Assembly: GCA_963580285.1 (NCBI GenBank)
Contig: OY757019.1
Span: 63,694,587-63,758,586 of the forward strand
Direction of reading: 5' to 3'
DNA length: 64,000 nt
From: Lucinisca nassula
Lineage: Eukaryota > Mollusca > Bivalvia > Lucinida > Lucinidae
Of the stretch, positions 42,706 through 53,150 are shown piece after piece. The notes under the pieces are model-generated. The model was not told the DNA's origin and ran no database searches. It saw only the letters and a program-made list of their open reading frames with translations. Numbering within the stretch: the first letter of the stretch is position 1; every line of letters begins with the position of its first letter. The translations under genes and the position numbers were made by a program.

Positions 42706-42718
42706 CGAATAAGTGTCA

Positions 42719-45503
42719 TTATGTCTCCCCCGAAAAATTTTTTTTCGGAGAGACATATTGTTTTTCCCCCGGGCGTCTGTCTGTCTGTCCGTCTGTCCGT
42801 CTGTCTGTCTGTCCGTCTGTCTGTCTGTCTGTCCGTCTGTCTGTCACACATTCGTGTCCGCTCTATAACTTGAAAACCGTTGGAGCTATCGTCACGAAAC
42901 TTAGTATAAATATAAATCAGCATTAGACGACGTGCAGTGCGCAAGAACTATAACTCTCGCATTTATACTTTTTGAATTATCTCCCTTGGAAGTTTGTTGG
43001 TATGTATATATGTATGGGCAAATCGTGTCCGGTCAATAACTTTCTTATTTTCAGATGGATTTTAAAATTACTTGGCAGAAATATTAACAACCATAAGACG
43101 ATGTGTGGTGCGCATGAATCAGGTCGGTACCTCAAAGGTCAAGGTCATACTTAGAGGTCAAAGGTCAAAAAAGGGGCCTTTTTTTCGTATTTGGTCAATA
43201 ACTTTCTTATTTTGAGATGAATTTTAAAATTACTTGGCAGAAATATTAACCACCATGAGACGATGTCTGGTGTGCATCAGGCAGGTCAGTACCTCGAAGG
43301 TCAAGGTCATACTTAGAGGTCAAAGGTAAAAAAAAGGGGCCTTTTTTTCGTGTTTTGTCAATAACTTTCTTATTTTGAGATGGATTTTAAAATTACTTGG
43401 CAGAAATATTAACCACCATGAGACGATGTGTGATGTGCATCAGGCAGGTCAGTACCTCGAAGGTCAAGGTCATACTTAGAGGTCAAAGGTCAAAAAAGGG
43501 GCCTTTTTTTCGTGTTTTGTCAATAACTTTCTTATTTTGAGATGGATTGTGAAATCACTTGGCAGAAATGTTAACCAATATAAGACGATGTGTTACATGC
43601 ATGACCCAGGTTGGTACCTCAAAGGTCAAGGTCATACTTAGAGGTCAAAGGTAAAAAAGGGGCCTTTTTCCGGTTTTGTCAATAACTTGCTTATTTTTAG
43701 ATAGAATTTGAAGTTACTTGGCAAAAATGTTAACTATCATGAGACGATGTGTTGCATGCATGATACAGTTTGATACCTCAAGTGTCAAGGTCATACATAG
43801 AGGTCAAAAGTCAAAAAAGGGGCCATTTTTTTCGTGTTTGGTCAATAACTTTCTTATCTGTAGATGGATTTTGAAATTGCTTGACAGAAATGTTAAACAC
43901 CATGAGATGATGTGTTGCACGCATGACCCAGTTTGGTACCTGAAAGGTCAAGGTCATACATAGAGGTTAAAGGTCAAAAAGGGGCCTTTTTTTGTGTTCT
44001 GTCAATAACTTTCTTATTTTTAGATGGATTTTGAAATTATTTGGCAGAAATGTTAACCACCATAAGACGATGTGTTGCGTGCGTACCTCAAATGTCAAGG
44101 TCGTACTAAGAGGTCAAAGAACAAAAAGGGGCCTTTTTATGCCTCCAACTTTGAAAAAGTTGGAGGGGCATATTGGTTCTGGTTCGTTTGTCCGTTCGTC
44201 TGTCCGTTACGCTTTTGATGCATAGCATAACTAAAGAACCGTGTATGCTAGGGTTTTGAAATTTCATATATGGATTCCTCATGGAAAATTAGCTGAAACG
44301 TATTTTTTTTCTCGTCCGGATTATGCCCCCTTCAAGAGTTATTGCCCTTCGAATTTTTTTTAATAAAATCTTGTCAGCAAGATATCTCAAAAACTATTGG
44401 AGCTAGAGCCTTAAAAATTGGTGAATATATTGGTGGTGATGAGTAGATGAACTGATTAACTTTTGACAAAATTCTGAAAAATACTTTGTGAGTTACGGCC
44501 CTTTGTCATTTTAGTAATTTGTGCCCATTGTAATGTATGCTAAAAGTGATGCATAGCATAACTTTAGAACCGTGTATGCTAGGGTTTTGAAATTTCATAT
44601 ATGGATTTCTCATGGAAAATTAGCTGACTCGTATTTTTTTTCTCGTCCGGATTATGCCCCTTTCAAGAGTTATTGCCCTTTGAAATTTTTTTAATAAAAT
44701 CTTGTCAGCAAGATATCTCAAAAACTATTGGAGCTAGAGCCTTGAAAATTGGTGAATATATTGGTGGTGATGAGTAGATGAATTGTTTAACTTTTGACAA
44801 AATTCTGAAAAATACTTTGTGAGTTATGGCCCTTTGTCATTTTGGTAATGTGTGCCCATTGTAATGTATGCTAAAAGTGATGCATAGCATAACTTTAGAA
44901 CCGTGTATGCTAGGGTTTTGAAATTTCATATATGGATTCCTCATGGAAAATTAGCTGACTCATATTTTTTTTCTCGTCCGGATTATGCCCCTTTCAAGAG
45001 TTATTGCCCTTTGAAATTTTTTCAATAAAATCTTGTCAGCAAAACTTCTCAAACACTATTGGAGCTAGAGCCTTGAAAGTTGTTGAGTATATTGATGGTG
45101 ATGAGTATATGAACTGATTAACTTTTGACAAAATTCCGAAAAATACTTTATGAGTTATGGCCCTTTGTCATTTTGGTAATTTGTGCCCATTGTAATGAAT
45201 GCTAAAAGGGATGCATAGCATAACTTTAGAACTGTGTATGCTATGGTTTTGAAATTTCATATATGCATTCCTAATGGAAAATAAGCTGACGCATATTTTT
45301 TTTCTCATCCGGATTATGCCCCTTTCAAGAGTTATTGCCCTTTGAAATTTTTTGAACATTTTTAAAGTTACTTTGCAGAAATGTTTATCTTCATTAGATG
45401 ATGTGTTGCACACAAGACCCGGCTCAATACCTCCAATGTCAAGGTTATACTTAGAGGTCAAAAACGGGGGAGACATCTGTGTTTTTGTAGAAAAACAAGT
45501 TCT
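42719..45503 (+). mobile_element. Helentron-like array element, family ATGTCTCCCCCG, complete
   Basis: The head ATGTCTCCCCCG (42721-42732) pairs with CGGAGAGACAT, followed by a TCTG/TCCG run (42775-42845). About seven units of roughly 161 bp (TAACTTTCTTATTTT, CAAGGTCATACTTAGAGGTC) run to about 44135. An inner array (44138-45345) interrupts it, then one more unit follows. The tail CGGGGGAGACAT (45465-45476) is the exact 12-base inverse of the head. The hairpin TGTTTTT/AAAAACA (45480-45497) and a T-rich end follow. No gene. Confidence 0.8.
44138..45345 (+). mobile_element. Nested array element, 331-bp units, tail missing
   Basis: The head hairpin TATGCCTCCAAC.../...GTTGGAGGGGCATA is at 44139-44174, followed by TCCG/TCTG. 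GATGCATAGCATAAC starts at 44217, 44548, 44879 and 45210, a steady 331-bp period. The last unit stops near 45345 and the outer element resumes. No tail was found, so the right end was lost. Confidence 0.7.
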
Positions 45504-45714
45504 AGTTCTACATTATTTTTGTATTACATTCATTAGTTCAATCTATATAATTAACATATATGTATATGTCTACAACACCAATAAAGGAGAGGATAAATAT
45601 AGGCTGTGCCTACATCCAATCCTTTGACATTTTTATGTATATTTGTAGTACAAATGTATGTATATGTCATAAAATTTTGAATAAATAAATAAATCAATTC
45701 ATCCACGTTGTAAA
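45504..45714. other. AT-rich gene-free stretch
   Basis: There are AATAAA words near 45680 and 45690 and a TATATGTATATG run. Nothing else is seen. Confidence 0.4.
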
Positions 45715-45717
45715 ACG

Positions 45718-46074
45718 GGTATACTATTTACACAAATATCTCTAAATGGAAATTCGAAGGTCAAGGAGCTCGCACATTACCAGATCGAATTGTATCCTGG
45801 CTTTCTTCTCCAAGGCCATGTGCCGGCCACATATTTTATCCCGTCCACAGGCCCAACAGATTTCTATTTCGCTTTGAACACCTTTCCCAGATTTTCTACA
45901 GGGAATCGGGATTTTCTTACCTTTGCGAATTTTGGCTAAATGAATCTTGCAGTACACCTTGCAGCAATTCTTCCCACAGGTGGTTAGCCTGCCCACATTT
46001 AACCACCCACAATTGTCATAGCCCTTCATTATTAGATAGGTATACTATGTACATCGATATCCCTAAATGGAAAT
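45718..46074. repeat. Pair of 36-bp direct repeats around a small ORF
   Basis: GGTATACTATTTACACAAAT... (45718-45754) and GGTATACTATGTACATCGAT... (46039-46074) match over about 36 bp with a few differences, 321 bp apart. They bracket the cysteine-rich ORF, so the whole may be a small duplicated or mobile unit. Confidence 0.7.
45742..46029 (-). CDS. Small cysteine-rich basic protein, 95 aa, unrecognised
   Basis: The frame opens MKGYDNCGWLNVGRL and has at least nine Cys in paired arrangements: TTCGKNCCKVYC, then IPCRKSGKGVQSE, then ICWACGRDKICG. Charged helix-like sequence (ALEKKARIQF) and a short hydrophobic tail follow. CxxC spacing suggests two zinc-binding modules. No signal peptide or membrane span is seen. 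Similar small zinc proteins occur, to my recollection, scattered in invertebrate genomes, probably with repeats. The function is unknown. Direct repeats flank it and a large hairpin follows at 46075-46194. The absence of stops over 95 cysteine-rich codons is the main support. Confidence 0.5.
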   Translation of the reverse strand: MKGYDNCGWLNVGRLTTCGKNCCKVYCKIHLAKIRKGKKIPIPCRKSGKGVQSEIEICWACGRDKICGRHMALEKKARIQFDLVMCELLDLRISI

Positions 46075-46194
46075 GGCACCCACCGAGTGTCTCATATAAC
46101 AACGTGGGCAAAAACCTAGAGCCCGGGGCTGGCGAGGGTTGTGGGCCTCAACCTGGGGCTCTGGGCTTTTGCCCGCGTTGTTATACGAGGTGCC
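46075..46194. repeat. Large imperfect hairpin, about 120 nt
   Basis: The left arm GGCACC...ATATAACAACGTGGGCAAAA...AGAGCCC (46075-46124) is answered by GGGCTCTGGGCTTTTGCCCG...TTGTTATACGAGGTGCC (46155-46194). Bulges separate the paired blocks. It begins exactly where the second 36-bp direct repeat ends. Confidence 0.75.
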
Positions 46195-46420
46195 ATTGGT
46201 ATGTCGCAGCCAGTTGGGGTGAAATTCTTTTATGGTTGGGAGGCTTAATTTGGCGAATAAAAAAAAAATCATGTTTGGTTTGTGGGGCTTAATTTGCCAA
46301 AATAAGGATTTTTTTTGGTCAAAATGAGGTGGAAGCCTTAATGGTTTGAATGGGGCTTGAAAGGTTGAAAGGCTGAAACAAAAAGTCTAGTCACCCTCCC
46401 TGCTGCTGCCTGCCCACACA
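46195..46420. other. Gene-free stretch
   Basis: This G/T-biased sequence has short A-runs and repeats of GGCTTAATTTGGC and GGGGCTTAATTTGCC. No ORF or RNA is recognised. Confidence 0.4.
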
Positions 46421-46602
46421 AAGCGGTGCGAGTCGGACCGTCCATGCTTATAAACCCTATTGAGTTCGTTGGGCGGCAGGGCTTGAGATGTCATTTCATC
46501 TCAATGTCAGGTAAAAGTCCCACAAAATTGGAAGCAACGTCTCCAAAATGACCTTTACAGTGTTGACAGGGACGTTAAACCTCAAATCAAACAAACAAAA
46601 CC
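46421..46602 (+). mobile_element. Family-2 SINE, 5'-truncated, plus strand
   Basis: It ends GACAGGGACGTTAAACCTC AAATC and (CAAA)n, and shares TGGAAGCAACGTCTCCAAAA with the other copies. It lies about 35 bp upstream of the PSMA2 acceptor site, inside the intron. Confidence 0.75.
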
Positions 46603-46637
46603 AGTGAACTCCCGTTTTTATCCATTTATATTTTCAG

Positions 46638-46812
46638 GTACAGTGATAATCTAGAATTAGAGGATGCCGTTCACACGGCTATACTTACCCTCAAAGAAAG
46701 TTTTGAAGGTCAGATGACGGAAGATAATATAGAAATAGGGATCTGTAATCAGGAAGGATTTAGAAGACTAACACCAGCAGAAGTTAAAGACTATCTTGCT
46801 TCAGTACAGTGA
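46638..46812 (+). CDS. PSMA2: PSMA2, last coding exon (proteasome subunit alpha type-2)
   Basis: The alpha-2 subunit is part of the outer heptameric ring of the 20S proteasome, which gates entry of proteins for degradation in cytosol and nucleus. The exon encodes 57 residues and a TGA at 46810-46812. [32 protein letters not shown] and [15 protein letters not shown] match the animal PSMA2 C-terminus almost residue for residue. The acceptor is a pyrimidine-rich run ending TTTTCAG (46631-46637). The exon starts with one base of a split codon. The exon is intact. Upstream exons were not found in the window, so the preceding intron may span a large part of it. It is the only host-gene exon I can support. 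Confidence 0.95.
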
Positions 46813-47009
46813 TCAGTCATGGTAGTTTATGAAGGCCCATAAGAATCCTTTCAGTGCACATGTACTATTAGTTGACCCTTGATGTTTGAAGAAGAAAAAA
46901 TAACAGCAGATGAGTGCTGAATCTTCATCTAGCACTGTCAGGAGACAGTCTCCATGTATGAAACAGTATTTAGGTTAAAAATTAAAATGTGAATGATTTG
47001 CATTCCAAA
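46813..47009 (+). other. Probable PSMA2 3' UTR
   Basis: The sequence after the stop has no repeat family up to about 47009. An ATTAAA word at about 46980 is a common variant poly(A) signal; no canonical AATAAA lies closer. The end of the transcript cannot be fixed from sequence. Confidence 0.5.
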
Positions 47010-47160
47010 TGCGAATATGCTATCGCATTTTGCAATATTAACGTTCCATTATGTAATGTACACTACGTAACGTGTATAATGCACATTCCAATAAGCGAAT
47101 GTGGCTTTGCATTTTGCAATATTAACATTCCATTATGTAATGTACACTACGTAGCTTGTA
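47010..47160. repeat. Two direct repeats of about 80 bp
   Basis: GCGAATATGC...GCATTTTGCAATATTAAC...TACACTACGTAACGTGTA (from about 47010) is repeated from about 47094 with a few changes. Nothing indicates function. Confidence 0.75.
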
Positions 47161-47310
47161 GCATCCTTGGGCTGGGGGAATGAAAGTTTGTGTTTTTAAT
47201 GATCAGCACATTAGATTGGTTGCTATGGCAACTTAGAGATTCCATAGACTTATAATGGGGAAAATAGAAAAATGGTATTTACTTCCAAGCCTTTGCTTAA
47301 TGCTGGTAAA
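47161..47310 (+). repeat. Headless fragment of the GCTCACCAGA-type element
   Basis: It contains TAGCATCCTTGGGCTGGGGG and GGTTGCTATGGCAACTTAGA, as in the introductory blocks at 3140 and 48290. No head or tail is present. Confidence 0.6.
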
Positions 47311-47828
47311 TGCAGTGAAGACAAAATTCATATGTTGTTTATTACCATTATACCCTTTGAAAAATCTGCAGTCTTAGATTTATGGTTAAAATATGGCTCA
47401 ATACAGGAAAGAATAAACCCAGTGATGTAACTCAAAAAATAGTATGACATCCATTTTTTAATATTTCTACATTTTAGTATCTCTTTCTTGTCTAAGAAAA
47501 ATATGCAAATGCACTCCATGTGATTATCTATCTCATCACTCCATTACCGGTACTTTCTGTGGTCACGTGGGGGTCACTAATAGCAGATCATCCTTTCTGA
47601 TTCTGCTATTAGGGACCCCTGGATTGTTTAAACTGCAAATCCTATTACTGTGACATATATTTATATCACTTCTACCTATTGAAAAGCAAATTTATCTTCG
47701 TTTCAAATGATTCAAATGTTAGTTTAAGAAGTATATGCACAGCACAGATCAGAACAGAAAATATATCTAGGGCTTGTTCAGAAAATACTTAAGCACTTGC
47801 TGTTCTGTGATGCAAATGAACTGTTGTT
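47311..47828. other. Gene-free stretch with one strong hairpin
   Basis: An 18-bp stem with one mismatch (GGGGTCACTAATAGCAGA 47570-47587; TCTGCTATTAGGGACCCC 47602-47619) encloses a 14-nt loop. The rest is AT-rich and I see nothing else. Confidence 0.6.
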
Positions 47829-48090
47829 TTTTTTTGTTTGATTTGAGGTTTAACGTCCCCATCAACACTGTAAAGGTCATTTTGGAGACGTTGCTTCCAA
47901 TTTTGTGGGACTTTTACCCGACATTGATATGAAATGACACCTCAAGCCCTGTCCTGTCGCCCAATGAAACCAGTAGGGTTTATTAGCATGGACGGTCCGC
48001 CTCGCACCGCGGTTCCTGGACAGGCTTAGATCCTCTAAGCGGTTTCTACTTACCAGTACTAGTATGCGGGCCAGATTCAGCTCTGCATGA
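47829..48090 (-). mobile_element. Family-2 SINE, minus strand
   Basis: On the minus strand it ends GGGGACGTTAAACCTCAAAT and (CAAA)n. Its body matches the other copies (GGAAGCAACGTCTCCAAAAT on the minus strand). It lies downstream of PSMA2. Confidence 0.75.
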
Positions 48091-49082
48091 TTTTCTGTAA
48101 ATTTATGTCATAACTGTATTATGCCATCATTCAACTTTTTTAGCTCAGCAGAGCCTTTGGCTCTGGGGGAGCTTACAGGATAGGCTGTTGTCCGTTGTCG
48201 TCCTCTTGGACGTCGTCTGATGTCAACACTTTCAAATGACATCATCTCTGAAGCCACTGGGCCGATTCAGCCCAAATTTCATCTTTAGCATCCTTGGGCT
48301 GGGAGATTGAAAGTTTGTTTTTAATGAAAATTGGCTTGTCAATTTGGTTGCTATGGCAACTTAGAGTTTCCATAGACTTATAATCGGGAAAATTGAAAAA
48401 TGGCATTTACTTCAAAGCATCTGCAGATATTTTGACAAAACTTTCATAGAAATGTTCCTTAGGCAATCTACTATTTGCCATCTGATTTTAGGGCTACTGC
48501 TCATTTCTATTGGTTGCCATGGAAACCAAAATGAAAAAATAGAAAAAAAAAATACTTCAAAAATCATCTCCACAGAAACCGTATGCTCTATGAGGCTGAG
48601 AGTTTTTGGAAATATTCACCATATTTGCCCTTACAGGTTTTGTGTTTTTTTTATGAACTTCGGCTCTTTAGTTTGGTTACTATGGCAACTTAGATTTTCC
48701 ATAGACTTATAATGGGGAAAATTGAAAAATGGCATTTGCTGCCAATCATTGCAGATATTTTGACAAAACTTTTTAGAAATGTTCCTTGAGTAAATGTCTC
48801 TCAGCCATATTGTTTTTATGCCAACATGGGGTCCCCCAGGTCGTGCCAGGGCCATGCCCAACCCCTCCACTTCATAAAAGGCCATATAACTCAGAAACCA
48901 TTCAGATCCCCGACCCAAATCCATATGTATTCTTTGTTCCTTATGATTAGACCCATTCAGTGACACCAACTTGGGAGTCTCCCGGGATGTGCCGGGGTCG
49001 TGCCCCACCCCTCCATTCCATAAAAGGCCCAAATATCTTGGAAACCTTACAGATCCCCACCCCTAAACCATACATATTCTTG

Positions 49083-49615
49083 TTATACCCCTGGCATACG
49101 AAGTATGCTATGGGGTATATAGTTTTTGTCCTGCCGTTCGTCCATCCTTCCCTGTGTCCATCTGTCCGTCCGTCCCTCTTAACATTTTGGTTAAAATTTT
49201 GCGTCAAAGTTTCTAGGAGATTGTATCTTCTGAACCGTTTGATAGATTTAGTTGATACCAACACTGAAGTTACATACTGGTCTTAAGATTTCATTGATGC
49301 ATGTCCTACCCCCCCCCCCCCCCACCCCCCCACCCCCACAGTGACCTTGTGGTCAAGGACACATACTTTGAAATTTTACATTTGGTTAAAGTTTTATGAC
49401 AAAGTTTATAGATGCCTGTATGTTCTAAACTCTATGACAAATTCAATTGATACTTGCATTGATGTTGCATCCAAAGATTTCATTGATGCATAACCCACCC
49501 TGCTGCTTCGGTAACATTGATACCCCCACTCCTTCAGTAAATTTGATGCCCTCACTGCCTTGGTCCATTTACAAATTTTAAGTTTAGTTAAGCTTTTACT
49601 ATTTATACAGTCTAA
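49083..49615 (+). mobile_element. Truncated TATACCCC-family element
   Basis: The head hairpin TATACCCCTGGCATAC/GTATGCTATGGGGTATA is at 49084-49120, followed by TCCG-type repeats, a C-rich run (49310-49340) and part of the core. No tail is present, and the host array returns at about 49616. A 191-bp piece (49364-49554) is also found inverted at 52186-52376. Confidence 0.6.
49364..49554 (+). repeat. 191-bp repeat, member 1
   Basis: As read, it is identical to the reverse complement of 52186-52376. The ends are TACTTTG and GCCCTCA. Confidence 0.9.
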
Positions 49616-52185
49616 CCTGTCGCCTGGCCCCACCCCTCCATTTCACAAAAGGCCATATATCTCAGAAACCATACAGATCCCCACCCCAAAACCATATATA
49701 TTCTTGTTTCTTAGGATAAGACGCATTTAGTGACACCAACCCGTGGGTCCCCCGGGATGCGCCAGGGTCATGCCCCACACCCTCCATTTCACAAGAGGCC
49801 CAATATCTTGGAAACCTTACAAATCCCAACCACTAAACCATATATATTGTTGTTCCTTATGAAGAGACGCATTCATTGACACCAATTTGGGGGTCTTCCT
49901 GGGTGCGCCGGGCCCTTGCCCCACCCTTTTACTTCACAAAAGGCCATATATATCTTAGGAACCATTCAGATCCTTGCCCCTAAACCTTATATACTCTTGT
50001 TTCTTATGATTAAGCACATTCAGTGACACTAACCTGGGATGTGCCTGGTTGTGCCCCACCCCTTCATTTCATAAAAGACCCAATATCTCAGAAACCTTAC
50101 AGATCCCAACCTGTAAACCATATATATTGTTGTTCCTTATGATAAGACACATTCATCGACACCAACCTGGAGGTCTCCCGGGTCAAGCCAGGGCCTTGCC
50201 CCACCCCACCACTTCACAAAAGGCCATTTATCTCAGAAACTGTTCAGAGCCCCACCCCTAAACCATATATATTCTATTATGATAAGGCGCATTCAAATAA
50301 CACTAGCTTGGGATAAAAGCCATATATCTCAGAAACCATTCAGATCCCCACCCCTAAACAATAACATTCTTGTTCCTTATGATAAGACTTGTTCAATCAC
50401 ACCAACCTAGGAGTCACTTTGTGCAGGGGCAATGTGCCCTGCCCTTCCACTTTAAAAGGCCATATATTTCAGAAACCATTCAAATCCCCACCCAATATTC
50501 ATATATGTTCTTGTTCCTTACCAACACACCAACTTGGGGGGTCCGCAGGGGCCATTCCTCTCCTCTCCACTTCATAGAAGGGCCTCATATATCAGAAACC
50601 GTTCAGATTCCCACCCATAAACCATATATATTCTTGGTCCTTATGATAAGACACATTTAGGGACTAGAATCTTGGGCTTTCCTGGGATCAACAGGGCAGT
50701 CCTAACCCCTCCATGACTTAAGAGGCCTTATATCTCCGGCACACAGATCATACTGCTCCACCATATACATTGTTCCTTATTAGCTCACCTGAGCATGAAG
50801 TGCTCAAGGTGAGCTTTTGGGATCGGTCTTTGTCCGTCGTCCATCGTTCGTGCATCCGTCTGTGCATCCGTCGTCAACTTTTGCTTTAAACAACTTCTTC
50901 TCCAAAACTGATGGACAGATTTTGATCTAATTTCACAGGAATGCTCCTTGGGTGATCCTCTACCAAAATTGCTCAAAATGTTCCACTCGGGTGAACAAGA
51001 TGGCCACCAGAGCTAAAAATAGAAAAACTTTAAACGACTTCTGCTTAACCAGTGGATGGATTTTGAAATTATTTCACAGGAATGTTCCTTGGATGACCCT
51101 CTTCCAAAATTGCTCAAACCATTCCACTTGGGTGAACAAAATGGCCGCCAGAGCTAAAAATAGAAAAACCTTTAAACGACTTCTTCTCCTTAACCAGTGG
51201 ATGGATTTTGAAAATATTGCACAGGAATGTTCCTTGGGTGCCACTCTACTAAAATTGCTCAAAAAGTTCTGCTCGGGTGAATAAAATGGCAGCCAGAGCT
51301 AAAAATAGAAAAACCTTTGAAGGACTTCTTCTCCTTAACTAGTGGATGGATTTTGAAATAACTTCACAGGAATGTTCCTTTGGTGACCCTCTACCAAAAT
51401 TGCTCAAACTGTTCTGCTTGGGTGAACAAGATGGCTACCTGAGCTAAGAATAGAATAACCTTTAAACGAATTTTTCTCCTTAACCAGTGGATGGATTTCG
51501 AAATTATTTCACTCGAATGTTTCTTTGGTGACCCTCAACCAAAATTGCTCAAACTGTTCCGCGCGGGTGAACAAGATGGCCACCAGAGCTAAAAATAGTA
51601 TAACCTTAAAACAACTTTTTGCCTTATACAGTGGATGGATTTTGAAATTATTTCACTCAAATGTTTCTTGTTTGACCCTCTTCCAAAATTGCTAAAACCG
51701 TTCCACTCTGGTGAAAAAAATGGCCACCAGAGCTAAAAATAGAAAAACCTTTAAACGACTTCTTCTCCTTAACCAGTGGATGGATTTTGATATTATTTCA
51801 CAGTAATGTTCCTTTGGTAAACTTCTACCAAAATTGCTCATACTGTTCCGCTCGGCCACCAGAGCTAAAAATAGAAAAACCTTTAAACGACTTCTTCTCC
51901 TTAACCAGTAGATGGATTTTAAAATTACTTCACAGGAATGTTCCTTGGGTGATCTTTTACCAAAATTGCTCAAACTGTTCAGCTCCGGGGAACAAAATGG
52001 CCACCAGAGCAAAAACTAGAATAACCTTTAAATGCACTTTTCTCCTTAACCAGTGGATGGATTTTGCAATTATTTCACCAGAATCTTCCTTGGGTGACCC
52101 TCTAACAAAATTGCTAAAACCGTTGCTCTCAGGTCAACAAAATGGCCACCAAGAGCTAAAAATAGAAAAACCTTTAAACGACTTC

Positions 52186-52376
52186 TGAGGGCATCAAATT
52201 TACTGAAGGAGTGGGGGTATCAATGTTACCGAAGCAGCAGGGTGGGTTATGCATCAATGAAATCTTTGGATGCAACATCAATGCAAGTATCAATTGAATT
52301 TGTCATAGAGTTTAGAACATACAGGCATCTATAAACTTTGTCATAAAACTTTAACCAAATGTAAAATTTCAAAGTA
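52186..52376 (-). repeat. 191-bp repeat, member 2 (inverted patch in array)
   Basis: It breaks a 144-bp unit between CGACTTCT and CTTTAACTAAATG and carries the reverse complement of 49364-49554. It looks like a templated patch, not a transposon, since it has no terminal structure or target duplication. Confidence 0.9.
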
Positions 52377-53064
52377 CTTTAACTAAATGATGAATTTTGA
52401 AATTATTTCTCTGGAATGTTCCTTGGGTGACCCTCTACCACAATCGCTCAAACCGTTCTGCTCTGGTGAACAAAATGGCCTCTAGAGCTAAAAATAGAAA
52501 AACCTTTAAACGACTTCTGGACCCATTAACCAGTGGATGGATTTTGAAATAACTTCACAGGAATGTTCCTTGGGTGACCCTCTACCAAAATTGCTCAAAC
52601 CTTTCTGCCCTGGTGAACAAGATGGCTGCCAGAGCTGAAAATAGAAAAACCTTTAAACGACTTCTTCTCCTTAATCAGTGGATGGATTTTGAAATTACTT
52701 GACAGAAATGTTCCTTGGGTGACCCTCTACCAAAATTGCTCTAACTGTTCGTTCTGGTGAACAAAATGGCTGCCAGAGCTAAAAATAGAAAAACCTTTAA
52801 ACAACTTCTTCTCCTCAACCAGTGGATGGATTATGAAATTATTCGACAGAATGAGGTTTGAGGTTTTTAGCTCTGGTGGCCATCATGCTCAGTTAAGCAA
52901 AATATTTTGAGCAATTTTGTTAGAGGGTCACTCATGAAACATTCCTATAAAATTGCCTCCTTTTAGAGACAGATGTCTTTTGAAAGTTTTGGCCCCCACC
53001 CACCTTTGCTGCAAGGTGCTTCTACAGGAGTATTGGTAAACCACTTTGACGGTTTTAGCCTATC

Positions 53065-53150
53065 TAGGCAAAGTGGTGCAAGTGGAACCATCAATGCATT
53101 TAACCCCATTGCTTTCATTGAGCGGCAGGGCTTGAGATGTCATTTCATCA
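53065..53150 (+). mobile_element. Family-2 SINE fragment
   Basis: AAAGTGGTGCAAGTGG...CATTGAGCGGCAGGGCTTGAGATGTCATTT-type words match the middle of family-2 copies. Both ends are missing. Confidence 0.6.

Larger units (their letters stand above)
38941..42717. mobile_element. Virus-like/Maverick-like segment, copy B, with DNA polymerase
   Basis: This is the fuller copy: a + strand end ORF, then on the minus strand HNH, helicase, family B DNA polymerase and a leading segment, and finally a (TTC)n run. The left edge cuts off the + strand ORF, so the segment is itself a fragment of something larger. Polymerase plus helicase plus a convergent neighbour suggests a self-replicating DNA element or an endogenised DNA virus. 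I see no capsid, ATPase or protease, so it cannot be named as a Maverick/Polinton on this evidence. Confidence 0.7.

Noticed and set aside
49310..49340. C-rich run as a G-quadruplex or regulatory site
   Set aside because: It is a simple homopolymer-like stretch inside a truncated repeat; nothing else supports a role.
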